Both the position numbers and the translations under genes were made by a program. Under the pieces are notes generated by a model, which worked only from the letters and a program-made list of their open reading frames with translations, was not told the DNA's origin and searched no databases. 64,000 nt of DNA from Opisthorchis felineus (lineage: Eukaryota > Platyhelminthes > Trematoda > Opisthorchiida > Opisthorchiidae), in assembly GCA_004794785.1 (NCBI GenBank), contig SJOL01006495.1:1-64000 (forward strand), given 5' to 3'. Positions 49,476 through 63,002 of the stretch are shown here, in pieces (position 1 is the stretch's first letter; each line of letters starts with the position of its first letter).

Positions 49476-52400
49476 ACCATGAAGTCTATGAACAGTGTGC
49501 CCACAAAAGAGAATAGTATGATATCTCAAAACAATTCGACTGAATGCTTAATGCCTCATGTAGAACTGACATAGCCTACCAAGATAATATAACTGTCCTC
49601 ATATTAACATTTAGTCTACAGCGTGATGTGACCAATGCTGTGTTTGATGCAGAGGCGTGCCCAGTCGCTTAGTCCTCCACGCCGAGCATCACACTAGCAA
49701 TAATTTGGCCAAGAAACGTTCGAAGTAAACCTACAGCTATCCAGACAAATTTAAATCGATGTGCCAAATCCACATCTGTATGGTACCAGCGTTTAGTTAG
49801 TCGTTAGATGCAAACTGAAAACTGCTATAGCGGGTATACGACCTAGCTTCAATCCCGTTCCAGTCAGATGGAGGTAGTTACAAAGGTTGACGCCTTGGCT
49901 TTCATTTCACCTGGGAAGACATTCTGAATTTGGCAGATTTCCTAGACATCCAATTTTGATTAGGATTAAGCACAGTGCTCTTTTTGTTGGGTTACTGTTC
50001 TAGGTGAACTCCATAAACAGAGAGCTAAGTGGTTGCTTTTGTTAATGGCATTCCTTATGTGTTTGCGCTTAGCAAAATCAAAAGTAGCGCAACCTCGGTT
50101 GCTTCTGAATTCACACCGCGAACAAGGAGTTTTTTTCATACGTCAGTGACTGGTTTGTTGGGCAGGATTTGAGTAAACATTTTACTTGCTACTGAAAAAA
50201 CACCAGGTCTGCTGTGACTACTCGTTATCTGATGATTTCCTCTACCTTCCTGTGACGGGATTATTACTGAATTCTTCCATCTCTCATACTAATCACAGAA
50301 GACGGGGAGGCTCTTTCTGCAATATCGCCTCGTTCAGCCTGAACAGCCCTGCAAAAGAACCCCCAGGCTCCGATGCTTTCTGGGACCGCAACTGATTCGT
50401 GACAGTCTGTGGCTCTGCTACCGTGAATAAACAACCGAGGCAAGTCGCCGGCGAATGTGGGAGCGACTAGCCCGCAGATCACCAATACACCTTTGGCAGC
50501 CGCTTCTCCAACGTGGACTGTGGTGTTTCCGTCCACCAAGATTTGCTTGGGCTTATCAAGATGTTCGCCAAGTCAGTTGTCTTTTGTAGCCATGAGATAC
50601 TGAATATCTGGTCAGTAGGTTTCTTTCAGTCTGACAGTATATTCCTTCTGGTTATTCGTTCATTCCCGTAACTTCTTTCGGGGGCTTTTCTCGGACGCTG
50701 CTAGTTACTTTTGGGTTATATAAGTTGCTGGACCTTGGATTGTTTTAGTATACGCCACATTCCCCCGTCTAGTCAAAAGGCATATCACGAATACCTGAAA
50801 GAACCCTTTCTCCGTACTCCTTTTGATCCAGGTGTATCCACAGCTGTATGACCCATAATGTGTTCTGAGGCTGCTCTAAGCTGCGGACGCTTGGATCGGA
50901 CACGGATGTCTAGTCCTTGAGACTATCGTGCAAGGCAATTAATTGCTGCTTTTCTTCTTCACTTTCGACAGTAATGCATAAGGCGCTGGTGGTTGCTCGG
51001 TATGGGCCGACATAAAATGCTACGACGACCTGGCTGCAATAATGACCGGAATGTTTCGGGTGAAACCTGGCTATAAATTTCAGTGATCAGCAAACAGAAA
51101 AAGAGTAGCATAACTTCATGGAATAATTAGCCATACTGTGAGGCAACCTGGAGATGCAGTCGCAGTGTCCGGTGCTGCTGCACTGGGAGCATGGTAAAAT
51201 GCTTCCTCCAGCCGACCAGTGTTTGTTTAGTTGTAAAAACAACGATGTTGCCTTCCTCCTAGAACGAATAGATCAATAAAATTTTGCCTAACAGCGGTAC
51301 ACTCCAATCACCGAATAGCTGACCAAATGGCAGGCGCGTTGACTGATGATAAGAGTCAAGGGCTAGGCACGACTGAAAACATGCATGCTACGCGCAGCAA
51401 CACTGAGAATGCTACTTAAATGCCTTGCTACCTGTATTCTTGATATTGCCAAGCTCCCAAGGAAAACCTATAGTTTGTGGGTTTTTAACGAATTCGTTTG
51501 AGGAAATCTCACTACCCGCAGTCTTGGCCAAACCAAGAAGTTGAAAGAAAGGTGTGAATCAATTCAGGCAAATTCGGATTCCTCGCACTTATATCAGGGA
51601 AAACGGCTGGCCTGTGAAACCGCCATTGGACATGAAAATAGATTGTGTACTGGAGAACATCCCTCGACAACTTGAGCATGGAACTGAAACATATGGAACG
51701 TTTTCCACAGAGAAAAATAGTGAAGTGCAAAAAAGTTGGAAAGTTGGCAACCTTTCTAACATTTCCTCCACTGTCACGAAGGAAATCAGAATTGCTACAC
51801 GAAGTACGCAAAACTAATAAGCCCCTGAGAACGTCTAAGACGTCATTCTTCACTTCGGTCGATTTTCCCGGTCTTTGACGACTGCTTTATTTGATTGCAG
51901 ACTGACGTCGTACGTATTCACAAGAACGTCCTATGAAAGACACTAAAAATCTTTCAGTTTAAGTGAGCACGAGGTAAATATATAAAAATATATGGATAAT
52001 ATCCGATAACCCGTGTTACATCTACTGACTTTATTGGTAAAGCTGTCCTAAAATTCTGGGTTCTCGCTGTTTCTCTGCCTGATTGTTTTCTAGTTGCAAT
52101 TCTACGTCTCACCTCTATTTCTTGGGATAACAATATCTTGTGAATAGAACAAATATGGAATTGTGGTTAATTTTGTATTATTCAGCCGTTCCCAAGTTGT
52201 TTTTATTTCTCGGTGGGATATCAATGAAACCTGCATCTAATCCATTTGGTTCCCTAAATACAGGCAATATATACCTATGGAATTTCAGGGGGACGCCATG
52301 AGGCCGGCTCTCATAATTGCTAAGAGTGAGCCATTTCGTAGGAAAATATTAAACTTTTGTTCGATGGTGTTGCTGGTGTCTGCAGCATCATGGTTGTTCA

Positions 52401-55400
52401 TTGCCAGATACCGTTAGCATCGTGTTGCCGGAATTTGGAAAATGAAGAAATGCGAAAGTTGGACTGCTGAAGTTAGGAAACAACTAGAGACAGCTGCCGG
52501 CAGCAGAAACCAACGAAGAGAGGGAGAAGCACACACTGATAAGAATTTCCATGGGTCCATCGTTAGCGTTGGCATTCGTTTGATGATTGCTAAATGTGCT
52601 TATTCTGCTACAGCTACATCCTCAAATCTTTGGAATCGTTTGCTGCTTTTAAGTTCACTTTGAAAGCAGAAAATAAACCACCCTTGCCTTCCAGCTTTCC
52701 AGATTCCAGTAGAAATTTTAAAATGAATCCTTTTAGTCTGTCAGGATAGATCAAATAAAGTGGATCAAATTATAGATATCTGTTAAATCACGAGGAGCGG
52801 ACTCCAGTGTTAGTCCGAAGCTCAGATTGGGCACAGTAGCAGGATAATTCGACAACCATGGACCTGCAGAAACTGTCCTAAATGGAATGTCAGAGATGGA
52901 TCCCTGGCTTGGCAGGCATTTTCACCTTCAAACTACAACCTCACTTCAGGATTTTCAATCCCACGTGCATATTGGAAGCACCAGTATGAGTAGGGTTTGT
53001 CTTTTATTAGTTGCTTTTCATTCTAAATCCCTCGAAAAAGTTTTTCTGGGGTGGGCAACGATGTGGCAACGTGAAACGAACGTGGTTGCAGTCAGAGTGT
53101 TGTGGAATTTCCTTATTCCTGGTTAAGGCCCATGCAGTTCACTTTGCACCTGGTTGGGAATCCTACAAGAAATGGATCGTAGCCTATCTGGGAAGTAATC
53201 CTGCTTGCGCTTCCTAGATGGGTGGCATAGCTTGTTTTTTTCATTTTATGACAGGCTTTTGTAGGGTCGTTAAGAATACTGGGTCAGTCTAGTAGATGAT
53301 GTTTTACTCCGATATGATGCCCCGATGTACTCATTTCACTGATACCCGAATGAGTAGGTACTTTGATACTGTTCCGGCGCAAGACTCTTTGAACCAAGTC
53401 CCCAAACTTCCTCTTTTTTCGCCCTTTACTGAAGTAACCCAATAAAGAACAGATTTAGTGTTCTATCACAGAATAAAAAAGCCTGTTTTTTGTAATCCCT
53501 GAGCCCCTCAGGGACGCTAACACAGCTTCTCTGTACCTTATGACAGTCGTTCAAGATATATACACAAATATCCCTCTGTTATCCAACAAATTCAATGTAG
53601 ACTGTTTATTTCACTAGTCCGCATGAAAACCAATTGAAGCTGCAACTCAGTCTGAAAAACCGTCGGACTGGGTGGCAATAAAACAGTACGTTATTAAACT
53701 GCAGATATTTAGAGTAATCGTGTTTTATGTTTCCATCGAAGATGTTATTCAGTTTAACCTTCAGAATTATACTTAAACAACAGCATTCCGTGGAACCACG
53801 GTTCTCATCAGAATTTTTTGTGAATTCTTATGTGATAAACGGCTTCGAAATAGCCATGGTTCGCGGTTCCCCAATACAAAACGCTGCTGTCAGAAAACCT
53901 GAAATAAGAATATTCAAAGGCTACGGAACACGATGATCGTGATGACCTATCACTTACCCCTTCCCTCGCCATATCACTACGAAATTGCCATTCACGTAAC
54001 TTGGGATACACTGAATAATGTGTAGAGATGCGCCATCGTATTGATTTTTGTGTCGTAGTCTTAGTAATCTTAGTAATTTTAGTCGAATTCCTGTAGAAAC
54101 ACCCGTGGTAAATTTGAATAACGGTGGTGAAACACCAGCTTTCCTAACCGAACCCTCATATTTGGGCAGTGAACAGTGGCAGGCGCTTAATTGTGTATGT
54201 CTCACATGCCCAGTTGTACATATTTGTCGCCGTCCTTTTCAAGTCAAACAACCTCGTTCATGAGCAAAGGGCAGAAAATATCCCCACTGTCCAACAGCCA
54301 TAGGCAAAATTTACATTCTTTTTGACGGATTTGCAATACTCAACTTCTAGACTATTCACTTTTTTAATTGTCTACAATGGACTTTATCTTAACATCCCTT
54401 AAATAAAGCAGCTTGATGTCTGGTGTCATTTTGCAAGTTTGTTGACGTTGCCTACTCCGGTTCTTCATATATTCGGTGTGACATCAACCTCCACAACCCC
54501 ATCAACATCATCATCAGCAGTAAAAACCGCGTACTTGCTGTACAGTGATTCTAGCTGCCACATTTTCGTTCACCGATGATTTGGGGAGGTAAGGTAAACA
54601 GCTGCGTATTGGAGGTGGTGGCTGATATAAGTGATGCCTAAATACAGGGTTTCAGTGGACTTTTCATTGTGAAGATTGGGGGGGAACTATGCATTGAGGG
54701 CAATTGCCTGGATGCATGACCGCCATTGAGGGCGCTACTGGTTCATGTCTGACAGCGAGTGATGTTGCTTAGCCAGGCTTCCATTGTACGAATTTTCGGA
54801 CCTTTTGATGGTTGACCCTGTAACATAGACGCGATCGACTTTATTGGTGTTGGGATTGTTCCCAAATTATTTAAAATACCATTACGCAAATTTCAACCTT
54901 CCTCCTCTAGTATTTATTCCACTCTAACATTTGCCACTGCTGGACCAATTGAAGATTTACTGGTTTAATCCACCCACCGTGGATACCGAGATGTCAGCCA
55001 ACAGAGAGCATCGATCGACCATATCCACTGATCAACAGTGGATGCAGTTTCGCTCATTCGCTTGAGCACTACTGTCTCATTCGGGGATCAAGCTTAAACA
55101 AGCTAACTGGCTCAAACAAAGCCATCCATTGTTCGTTCATCAGAATGCATTGAGTGGCTAAACCACTTAAATGGTTAAGCTTAAGTGTCGTACCAAGATC
55201 ACAATGAAAAAGAACATGCTGATTTTCACTTATAAAACATAAGAGAAAATATAAGAAACTGAGTGGATAAAGATCACGTGTTTGCAACAATCACTTCCCA
55301 TCAGCACTTCAAGGGAACTGAACAATTACATGCTTAGACAATTCGCATATGTAAGTAATGAGTTACCTAGTCAAATTTTGGAAATTTAGTGATTTGATTT

Positions 55401-56161
55401 GGTTTCAAGACAACATAATCGCTATTCCTCAGTAGTCGAATTCACTCGGTGCCACGCCCATTGTAAGATGATGCATGGCGCGGGAGACTAACGCTGTCTG
55501 AAAATAGTGTTGTTTGCCTTTCAGTGCCTGAGACTTAGTGTTTCAGACCGAACTCCATGTTCCGTAGGTATTCCCGGGTACAGCTGCTACAGAACCATGT
55601 ATCTGTCGTGAATATTGAGGTAAATTCGTGTAATCCCGTTTACCCAATTACCACCACCCCAGGATGTTTAACCGCTTATCAGCACGATGATTTGATCGTA
55701 AGTGCATAATTGCTACGTAACAACGTACACGGCTGACCTCTAGGTGGGCCACTTAGGTTTGATCAGCTAGTACAAGCACAGCTAGAAAGCACTACGGATA
55801 AATGATTACTTGGTCAGCAGATTACTAAATCACACTTTTTCCATACTGTCCCGAGTCATGAAAAGAAAACAACGACAGCCGTCGAGGAGACCTTTTCTAT
55901 TACAAGTGTAATAGGATGTGCATGGCCTGCCTTTGGTCATCTATTATGAGATATTGACAAATCTCATAATAGTTAGGCAAACAAAACAGTTGAACTGTGC
56001 ATTTCACAGTAAGCTGAAGTGACGACTTGTGCAAGTGGAAAAGTTTTCATCAGGGACTGGAAGCAATCCAGTTAAGATATTTCCAAGCGCCGTCAGTTCG
56101 CCGAGAATAGGAAGCGTCGGTTGCCACGTGAAGGCGAACAAAATCGCAAAGAAAATCAGGC
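49476..56161. other. Long stretch with no firm gene
   Basis: A minus-strand frame at 50264-50575 reads like protein (LVDGNTTVHVGEAAAKGVL, then APTFAGDLPRLFIHGSRA) but I recognise no family and see no splice sites. A 52-nt minus-strand candidate exon at 53958-54017 (acceptor TTATTCAG, donor GTAAGT) encodes CIPSYVNGNFVVIWRGK. The 3' part contains the presumed 3' flank of alpha-tubulin. Confidence 0.35.
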
Positions 56162-57796
56162 CTAATATTCTTCTTCCGCCTCTCCTTCCTCGCCCTCGAC
56201 ACTGTCTGCGCCGACTTCTTCATAATCTTTTTCGAGGGCAGCAAGATCTTCACGAGCTTCGGAAAATTCACCTTCTTCCATTCCCTCACCGACAAACCAA
56301 TGGATAAAAGCTCGTTTGGCGTACATCAAATCAAATTTGTGATTCAGACGAGCAAACGCTTCGCAGATGGCCGTTGTATTGCTCAGCATACATACGGCAC
56401 GTTGTACTTTGGCCAAATCACCTCCTGGTACTGCAGTCGGAGGTTGATAGTTGATACCAACCTTGAAACCGGTTGGGCACCAATCGACGAACTGAATAGT
56501 GCGCTTCGATTTAATGGTGGCGATTGACGCATTCACATCTTTCGGTACCACATCGCCACGATAGAGTAAACAACATGCCATGTATTTACCATGGCGTGGG
56601 TCGCACTTGACGAGTTGGTTAGCAGGTTCGAAACAGGAGTTCGTTATTTCGGCGACGGTGAGTTGTTCGTGGTACGCCTTCTCAGCATTGATGGCAGGGG
56701 CGTAGGTGGACAATGGGTAATGGATCCTAGGGTAGGGAACCAAATTCGTCTGGAACTCCATCAGATCCACATTTAATGCGCCATCAAATCGCAGAGATAC
56801 TGTGATTGAGCTGACCACTTGTCCCAGCAACCGGTTCAGATTGGTATATGTTGGTCGTTCTATGTCCAGATTGCGTCTGAAATCGGCAAAGTTTTCCGTA
56901 ATTATCAAAGCTAATTTCGTCGAAGCAGTCCATATTGTGAGTAAGAACAACAGTGGAGCACATAGGTACTTGAGTGCCATGAAGGATATTAAACAATGTG
57001 AGCAAATCACTCTAATCAAAAAAGCAAAACAAAGATAAGTGGCCTGGTGGGAAACACTTTCAATATACTTAGACCTGCAAACACTCAAAATGGATAGAAC
57101 GGAATTATAGACAGCTTACCGGCACACGTCGTAAATAGCTTCGTTATCCATAATGAATGCGCAGTCGGACAACTCCAAAGTAGTGTGAACATTCAATATG
57201 GAATTGTATGGTTCAACAACACACGTCGAAATTTGTGGTGATGGATAGACAGCAAATTCCAGTTTGGATTTCTTTCCATAATCAACGCTGACACGTTCTA
57301 GCAGGAGTGCAGTGAATCCAGATCCGGTGCCACCACCAAACGAATGAAAGATTAGAAATCCCTGAAGCCCGGTACACTGGTCGGCCAGTTTACGAATTCT
57401 GTCCAGGACCAAATCAACCATCTCTTTACCAATGGTATAATGCCCACGTGCATAATTGTTTGCGGCATCCTCTTTGCCAGTGATCAATTGCTCCGGATGG
57501 AAGAGCTGACGATAAGTCCCGGTTCGGACTTCATCAACTACTGTTGGTTCTAAGTCGACCATAACTGCTCTTGGTACATGCTTCCCAGCGCCTGTTTCGC
57601 TAAAAAAGGTTTCGAATGAGTCGTCTCCACCACCAATGGTTTTGTCGCTTGGCATTTGTCCATCCGGCTGAATCCCGTGTTCCAGACAGTAAAGTTCCCA
57701 GCAAGCATTGCCAACTTGCACTCCGGATTGTCCTATGTGAAGACTGATGCACTCCCGCTGAAGGTGATCGTAGACACAACAAATTCAACTTACCAT
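56162..57796 (-). CDS. Alpha-tubulin, complete, three coding exons
   Basis: Join of 57794-57796 (the ATG alone), 57120-57757 and 56162-56876, total 1356 nt or 451 residues plus stop, the usual alpha-tubulin length. Intron 1 is only 36 nt (GTAAGT...TTCAG) and sits directly after the ATG; intron 2 is 243 nt (56877-57119) and splits an Arg codon (CG|A) in ..[12 protein letters not shown]. The protein starts [20 protein letters not shown] and contains the K40 loop ([13 protein letters not shown]), the GTP-binding signature GGGTGSG, the alpha-specific Glu in MEFQTN, and the tail [13 protein letters not shown] ending in the Tyr subject to detyrosination. It polymerises with beta-tubulin into microtubules. 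Changes at commonly constant sites (A12S, W388[15 protein letters not shown]) suggest a specialised isotype. No frame break is present. Confidence 0.97.
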
Positions 57797-59174
57797 TTTG
57801 TGATGTCAGTAAAGCTAATGGAGAATGATTTTTTTGCACGAAGCGCGATTTACGCTCCACACCGGATGGAAACGGATGGTACGCGCAACTGAATCGATAG
57901 ATTTGAATGGGGGTTCTATAGCTGCCCAAGCCCTCAAGGTCAGTGTGTCATGATCGATTTATGCGCCTAGTTTTTGGTTGCCATTAGTGATGAACCATTT
58001 GACTGGTGTATATCTAAACTGGTTTCTCATAGCTTCTCAAAAGACCTTAGATTAAACTAAGCCAAATAGACTACTGGACAGGCGCTTTAGCGTTACCAAA
58101 CAAAGGCAGATTCATGGATCAGAAAGCATGCCCAATCAATATTTCCTATCAATAAGAGCGGTTTGAATCCTTCTATGGCCGCCAAAGCACACTTCAGGGT
58201 GCAATATCCTAAAGTAACCCCGATTCTTTTTACAGAAGCACTTCTGATATGTTCTCCATCTTAGGAGAGGTTAGTGTGGTGTTTTCATGTTTTGGTTCTA
58301 GAACAAAATTGGGCTTTTGTGGCAGTCGAAGTTGTAGCATCCATTGGTCGCAGGTAAAAGATTTGGTTTGCAGGTAGACTAAATTCCTCTGTGGCTAACG
58401 CCTCGTGAATCCCGGTGTCTTAAAAATTTAACTGTATTCCCATTTTCTCTGCTGGAAAATCCCACTAGTTCTGAACCTTGCTAGAATCTGGAACACTGAT
58501 TTCAATTTAACTGTGACTCATTGATCAGTTGGTGAACTCATAAGTGGTATGCATTAGACGGGTCCCATGTAACTTTCATCACTACCCGCTCTTTCAGCGA
58601 GTCAACAGACCTTTAAGAAAAAGAAAGTTCCCTTTGGATTTTGAAGGTAGGTATCATCTGATTTGTAGAAAACGCGACGAACTGATCCAGTAGCAACTAG
58701 CCTAATATTTGTTGGTGACTCAGTGCGGTTCGTAGCTTATAGGATCGTTTCCGAAAAAAATGCTGGTAGCAGGTAATGCTTCGTGGCATGTACGAGACGC
58801 AACCCTACCACTGATTCTAAGGAAATGTACATGCCGACGCCCGTTATTAATATCAGACCTCCAAGGATTTTTTTAATGGGTAGGTTAGCTGGATGCTGGA
58901 ACGCCAATACCTGTAAGCCACGCCTCGATTGTTCGAGGAAATAAAGTACATAATGGTGTATGGACAGTTTATTTTGGCTTGACTGGCCTGGGTACATCTA
59001 CCAAGCTTCCGACACATTGTTGGGTTCGGTGGGCCTGTCAAGGCTGGTACCACGAACTCGCTGGAATTATTTTGTTCTAAAATAAAAGAAGTCCAAAAGA
59101 GTTGTGCAGCTCACAAAAGGTACGAAAATACGGCCTTAAAGATAAAATTACATACCGCAGGGCGTGACACTTTT
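57797..59174. other. 5' flank of alpha-tubulin and intergenic DNA
   Basis: The first ~55 bases upstream of the tubulin ATG presumably hold the 5' UTR and promoter. I see no clear TATA box in a defined position. No other gene is supported. Confidence 0.4.
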
Positions 59175-59422
59175 CTAATCCATTTGTCTTGCACAGCGGA
59201 TAAACTTTCTCTCCATGCCGGTGAAACTTTCGTTCATTTTTGTTCTTCGCACGAAAATGTTTCTGATAATCGCACGTAAAAATGGAAATCTGCGTAGTGT
59301 GCAGTCAGTCACTTCAATTTGAAGGGGGTCGTTGTCGTATCTTTGCGCCAAAAGCGTCACCTGATTATTATCGTCATCATCGTAATCATTGTTGAGAATA
59401 ACGACAACCTCCGACTGGATGA
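59175..59422 (-). CDS. Probable terminal exon of an unknown gene
   Basis: A strong acceptor (CTTATCTTTTTTGTTCAG) opens a phase-1 frame of 82 codons including the TAG stop. In order it encodes a hydrophobic-acidic start (IQSEVVVILNNDYDDDDNN), a middle DPLQIEVTDCTLRRFPFLRA, and a basic end (IFVRRTKMNESFTGMERKF, then IRCARQMD). No known domain is recognised. The charged composition and clean acceptor argue for real coding sequence. The upstream exon is unknown; the symmetric exon at 63003-63161 is phase-compatible on the same strand, with the Penelope-like element in the intervening DNA. Confidence 0.5.
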
Positions 59423-60280
59423 CTGAACAAAAAAGATAAGTCTACTAGTTGATAGCGCGTACTAAGTGGTCCAGTGTATCTCAGCCATCAAGTATCCGAG
59501 TTAAGGCGTCCAAGATTATTTTTCCCAGTGAGTGATCCACACCCATACTCGAGTTAACATCTTATACTGATGAGCCTATTCAACCAGGTGAGTTGTGGAG
59601 ACATAATTTAAGTGTCAGACTGTGTATACTGATAATAATACATTACTGAGATATTAACAGTGGCCGTAACATGAGCAACACAATGAAATTTTCTTTAGGA
59701 TACCAAATGGCGATACCAGTTAATCTCGGATAATAAAAACGTGCGGTAAATACACGGGCTTTCCTGACTCTAAAAAGCAGCACCACAGGCCATACTGCAC
59801 GTAATGTGGTATCTGTTCTAGTAGAGTTGATAATCAACCTGACACTAACAACTTATGCTTGATAAGTGTCTGTCAACTACTGTGTAATAAAAATAGAAAA
59901 CATAGTGTTAAGGATAGCTAAAATACCGCAGGTTTGTGCATCCTTGAAAGAAATGACTGCTGCAACTTTACCTGCCGTGGTGCTGCTTGATCGATATCCC
60001 AGGTGTCGCGCAGACCAGGCCGATCGCCCAGTTGGACGGCTCGTTTGATCACACAAAATAAATCATGTTCCCATAGCTGGTGTATCTAGAGACAGTGGTA
60101 ACATGTTCCCGTGTCAGATATCCGGAGTTTTAATCCCAGCATGCGCTGTGAATTAGCGAGACTCCAACTCAGTACTTCCCCACTTTGGTTTGGGCTGAAT
60201 AGAATAATCAAGCTAAAACAGCAGAAGGTTTGCGATGAGCTTGCCAATAACCGAGGTTTGAGAACCGTCTATTTGGTTCA
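59423..60280. other. No supported gene
   Basis: Intron or intergenic DNA, with the unresolved 5' end of the Penelope-like element near its right edge. Confidence 0.4.
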
Positions 60281-61640
60281 GTGACATCTTCCCTATTGCC
60301 TCTAAACGTACAGCTTCAGATCTCTTTCCTTCGCACAGTGACTCGTCAAAATGCTGGAATCGATACGATACAAATGTGTCAATACAGTTTGGGTGATACA
60401 TTTCAATTCGGGGACTCAAAAAAGGGCAGAGAACTGGAAGATTCGTTCATGTGTTTACTGGACATGACCTCACTGTTTACTAACATCCCCTTAACTGAAA
60501 CCGTTAACTGCCTATGTTACCACATTGAAGCAAACATCTTTCAGTTGTCAATTCCAGTCAATCAATTGCGAGAACTCGTCCTGCGATGTACATTGAATGT
60601 ACAACTATTGTTCAATGGCGTGCTCCACCGTTTAACTGATGGCATTGCTATGGGCCCACCACTGGGCCCAATGCTAGCCGACATTTTCATGAGTAAACTT
60701 GAAAATGGTCCCTTAGAAGCTAGCATAGAAAAGATGTAATACTACTGCCGATATAAGGATGACATATTCGCGGTTGTGAACAATAAACCAGAGATAGAAT
60801 TACTCCAACAACTGTTCGATAAAGCTCACACCGCCATCCAATTCACCTCGGAGAAACCAATAACTTCTTCCACTTCCTAGATGTTAGCCTTGAACGACGT
60901 CACAATGGTGCACCGAAACGATTGGTGTACCAAAAACCTACTGGATTAACGGGATTAACTTCATCAGCTTCGTGCCACTAAAACAGCAACGGAATCTGAT
61001 CCATAGCCTAACTAACAGATCGAAGAAAATATGCTCTGATGACTCGCTGGAACAAGAATTCCTAACTCTCACCAACGGTCTGAGAGATAACCGGTTCCCT
61101 AGCAATTTTTTTTTGAACAGGGGAGAAGCTAATAGCGGCACCGCCACCGCCACAGTTATAAGAAAACCCGGTTACATTAGCCCCCCGTTTAAGGGAGATA
61201 TACCTGCCGACATACTGAAGTAAAGACCTTTTACTAGTCTGAACAAACTTCTCCCGGGCGCAACACTCCGAACCTGGTTCACAAACAATCGTCTGCTTTA
61301 CTTCACTCTCAGAGATAGAGTGCTTGCCCAAGTCGAAGATATGTTAGTATATTCATTCTCTTGCCGCTGTGCAGCGGATTACTTTGGATGCACGACTAGG
61401 CAACTCGGCCAACTAATGAAGGAACACAATCCACCCTGGCTAGCTTCTGCAACTAGGAGGACGGTAACCAGCTCGGTCGTACAACATCTAGCAGACACGG
61501 CGCATGACGTAATACCCAGCCAAAGCATGCCCATTGTTTACAAAGCGCCTGCTAATCAACCCAGATCAGTAAAGCAACGCGAAATCGGAGTGACTGAAAC
61601 TATCGCCATACAACATCGCGACCCGATCCTTTGTCGGTAA
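60281..61640 (+). mobile_element. Penelope-like retroelement, reverse transcriptase plus GIY-YIG-like end, decayed
   Basis: In order: DMTSLFTNIPLTETVNCLC (cf. F-D-V-x-S-L-F-T-N-I-P), the D-G-I-A-M-G-P-P-L-G-P block with LADIFMSKLE, then after an in-frame TAA the catalytic box YKDDIFAVVNN (cf. YVDD). A frameshift leads to NNFFHFLDVSLERRHNG and LVYQKPTG, then FISFVPLKQQRNLIHSLTNR, and finally SCRCAADYFGCTTRQLGQLM with EHNPPWL, which fits the GIY-YIG endonuclease domain of Penelope-like elements. The N-terminal part is missing and there are at least two stops and a frameshift, so it is inactive. Family members elsewhere carry hammerhead ribozymes in their terminal repeats, relevant to the hammerhead repeats in this window. 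Confidence 0.88.
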
Positions 61641-63002
61641 AAACGCTTTGTTCGTGTGTTGTATTTTTCATGGCCCAACTAACCTCCCCCACAGATACAC
61701 CCTGTGCTGAACACACAAACACAGCACCGCCCGCATTGACAATCTCAAGTTATCCTATTGGTGACCTGAAATAGTTGTTCTTTGATAGGTAGTCAGTGAC
61801 GACTCATTCGATTTCCTGATCATGTACATCATTCTCATTCAAATATGTTAAATACTGCTCTCTTAGCCTTTCCAACTGTATGACTTAAAAGGATTATTCT
61901 CCAAGCTTGGACGCCTCTGCAAAATTTCACTCATGTGTCAACAATGACGTGTCCCAAACTGTGCACTTAGACTCTTTATGGGTAAACCAGGATACCTTCG
62001 AAGGTAAAAGAGTGCCGAATTTACAGGTAGCAAAACTGGATAAATCCGTTTCGATTTCATTAGATCACTTACCCTGTAGGTCAAAGAAAAACATCGTCGC
62101 ATTTCCAGCCATTCAATGACTTGCGTTGCGTGCCACATAAAACTTACTGAAATCTTTTATGACTAAAGTTGATATACTGTATAGAAGACAGTATAAACAT
62201 CATACACATATATACAAGTGCATAAATGTATAACCATATGTGTAAACATATGTGCGTAAACAAGACAAACTGCGGTGATAAGTATATCTGTTAATTCATC
62301 TGGAGCTACCATGCAATTAAAACTGTAGGCGTAAGCCTTCAGGTCTGCAGACACATCCGGTTGTGCTGGCGAGAAACTTCAGCCACCTGCGCTACAAGCG
62401 CAATAGTTAGACTTCCATCCCCTACTCCATGCGTCTCCGAATCAGACGAACATCCAACATTATTGGCATCAGGCACTGAAGTTTAGGGATCAGTTTGGGG
62501 AGGACAAGCTCAGTAGGTGAAAAGATTGACTGATCCGCACATGAAGTGAACTGTTCGGAAAAGAGGGAAGAAGCGTATTTCAGGATTTGGGGCACAAAAT
62601 AGAAGAAATAGGGTTGAAAAATTGACTATTCTTTTCAATTAGAACGACGCGCGGATGCCCCCATTACTTTAAATCAAGGGAGCATTCCGCCAAAGCAATC
62701 CAAGACTCGGCAAATGTAGGGACGCAGGGGATATTGAGAAGCGCCTGAAACAAGCTTCCAAAACACCGGATGAAAACAACGGATAAGGGATGGACAAGAC
62801 AAAGTGAAGTTCGTTGACCGTACGCAGAACATGTATCATTCTTGCCAGACTGAAGGAAATATCAGAACTGAAAACTCAAGCGGATAGAATTCAATAAGAC
62901 CGAAGAAAAATTAAAAGATCCAACAGAATTCTAGCAGCTGGAAAACATCACGTTTCAACACTCTTTAACTGCCCGGATGTTGATTCGAACCATAGAGCTT
63001 AC
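61641..63002. other. 3' flank of the Penelope-like element; no supported gene
   Basis: May include 3' sequence of the element. AT-rich microsatellite-like sequence occurs near 62200-62260. No exon is supported. Confidence 0.4.

Noticed and set aside
50264..50575. Minus-strand frame with protein-like composition (GEAAAKGVLV, FAGDLPRLFIHG)
   Set aside because: No known motif, no clear splice sites and no neighbour context; kept only as a note.
53958..54017. Short minus-strand exon candidate CIPSYVNGNFVVIWRGK
   Set aside because: Splice signals are present, but at 52 nt and with only a vague likeness to the first-half exons in the wrong phase, I cannot support it as a gene.
59560..59600. CTGATGAGCC resembling a hammerhead core near the Penelope-like element
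   Set aside because: It lacks a stem II hairpin, the GAAA box and stem I partners, so it is a chance occurrence.
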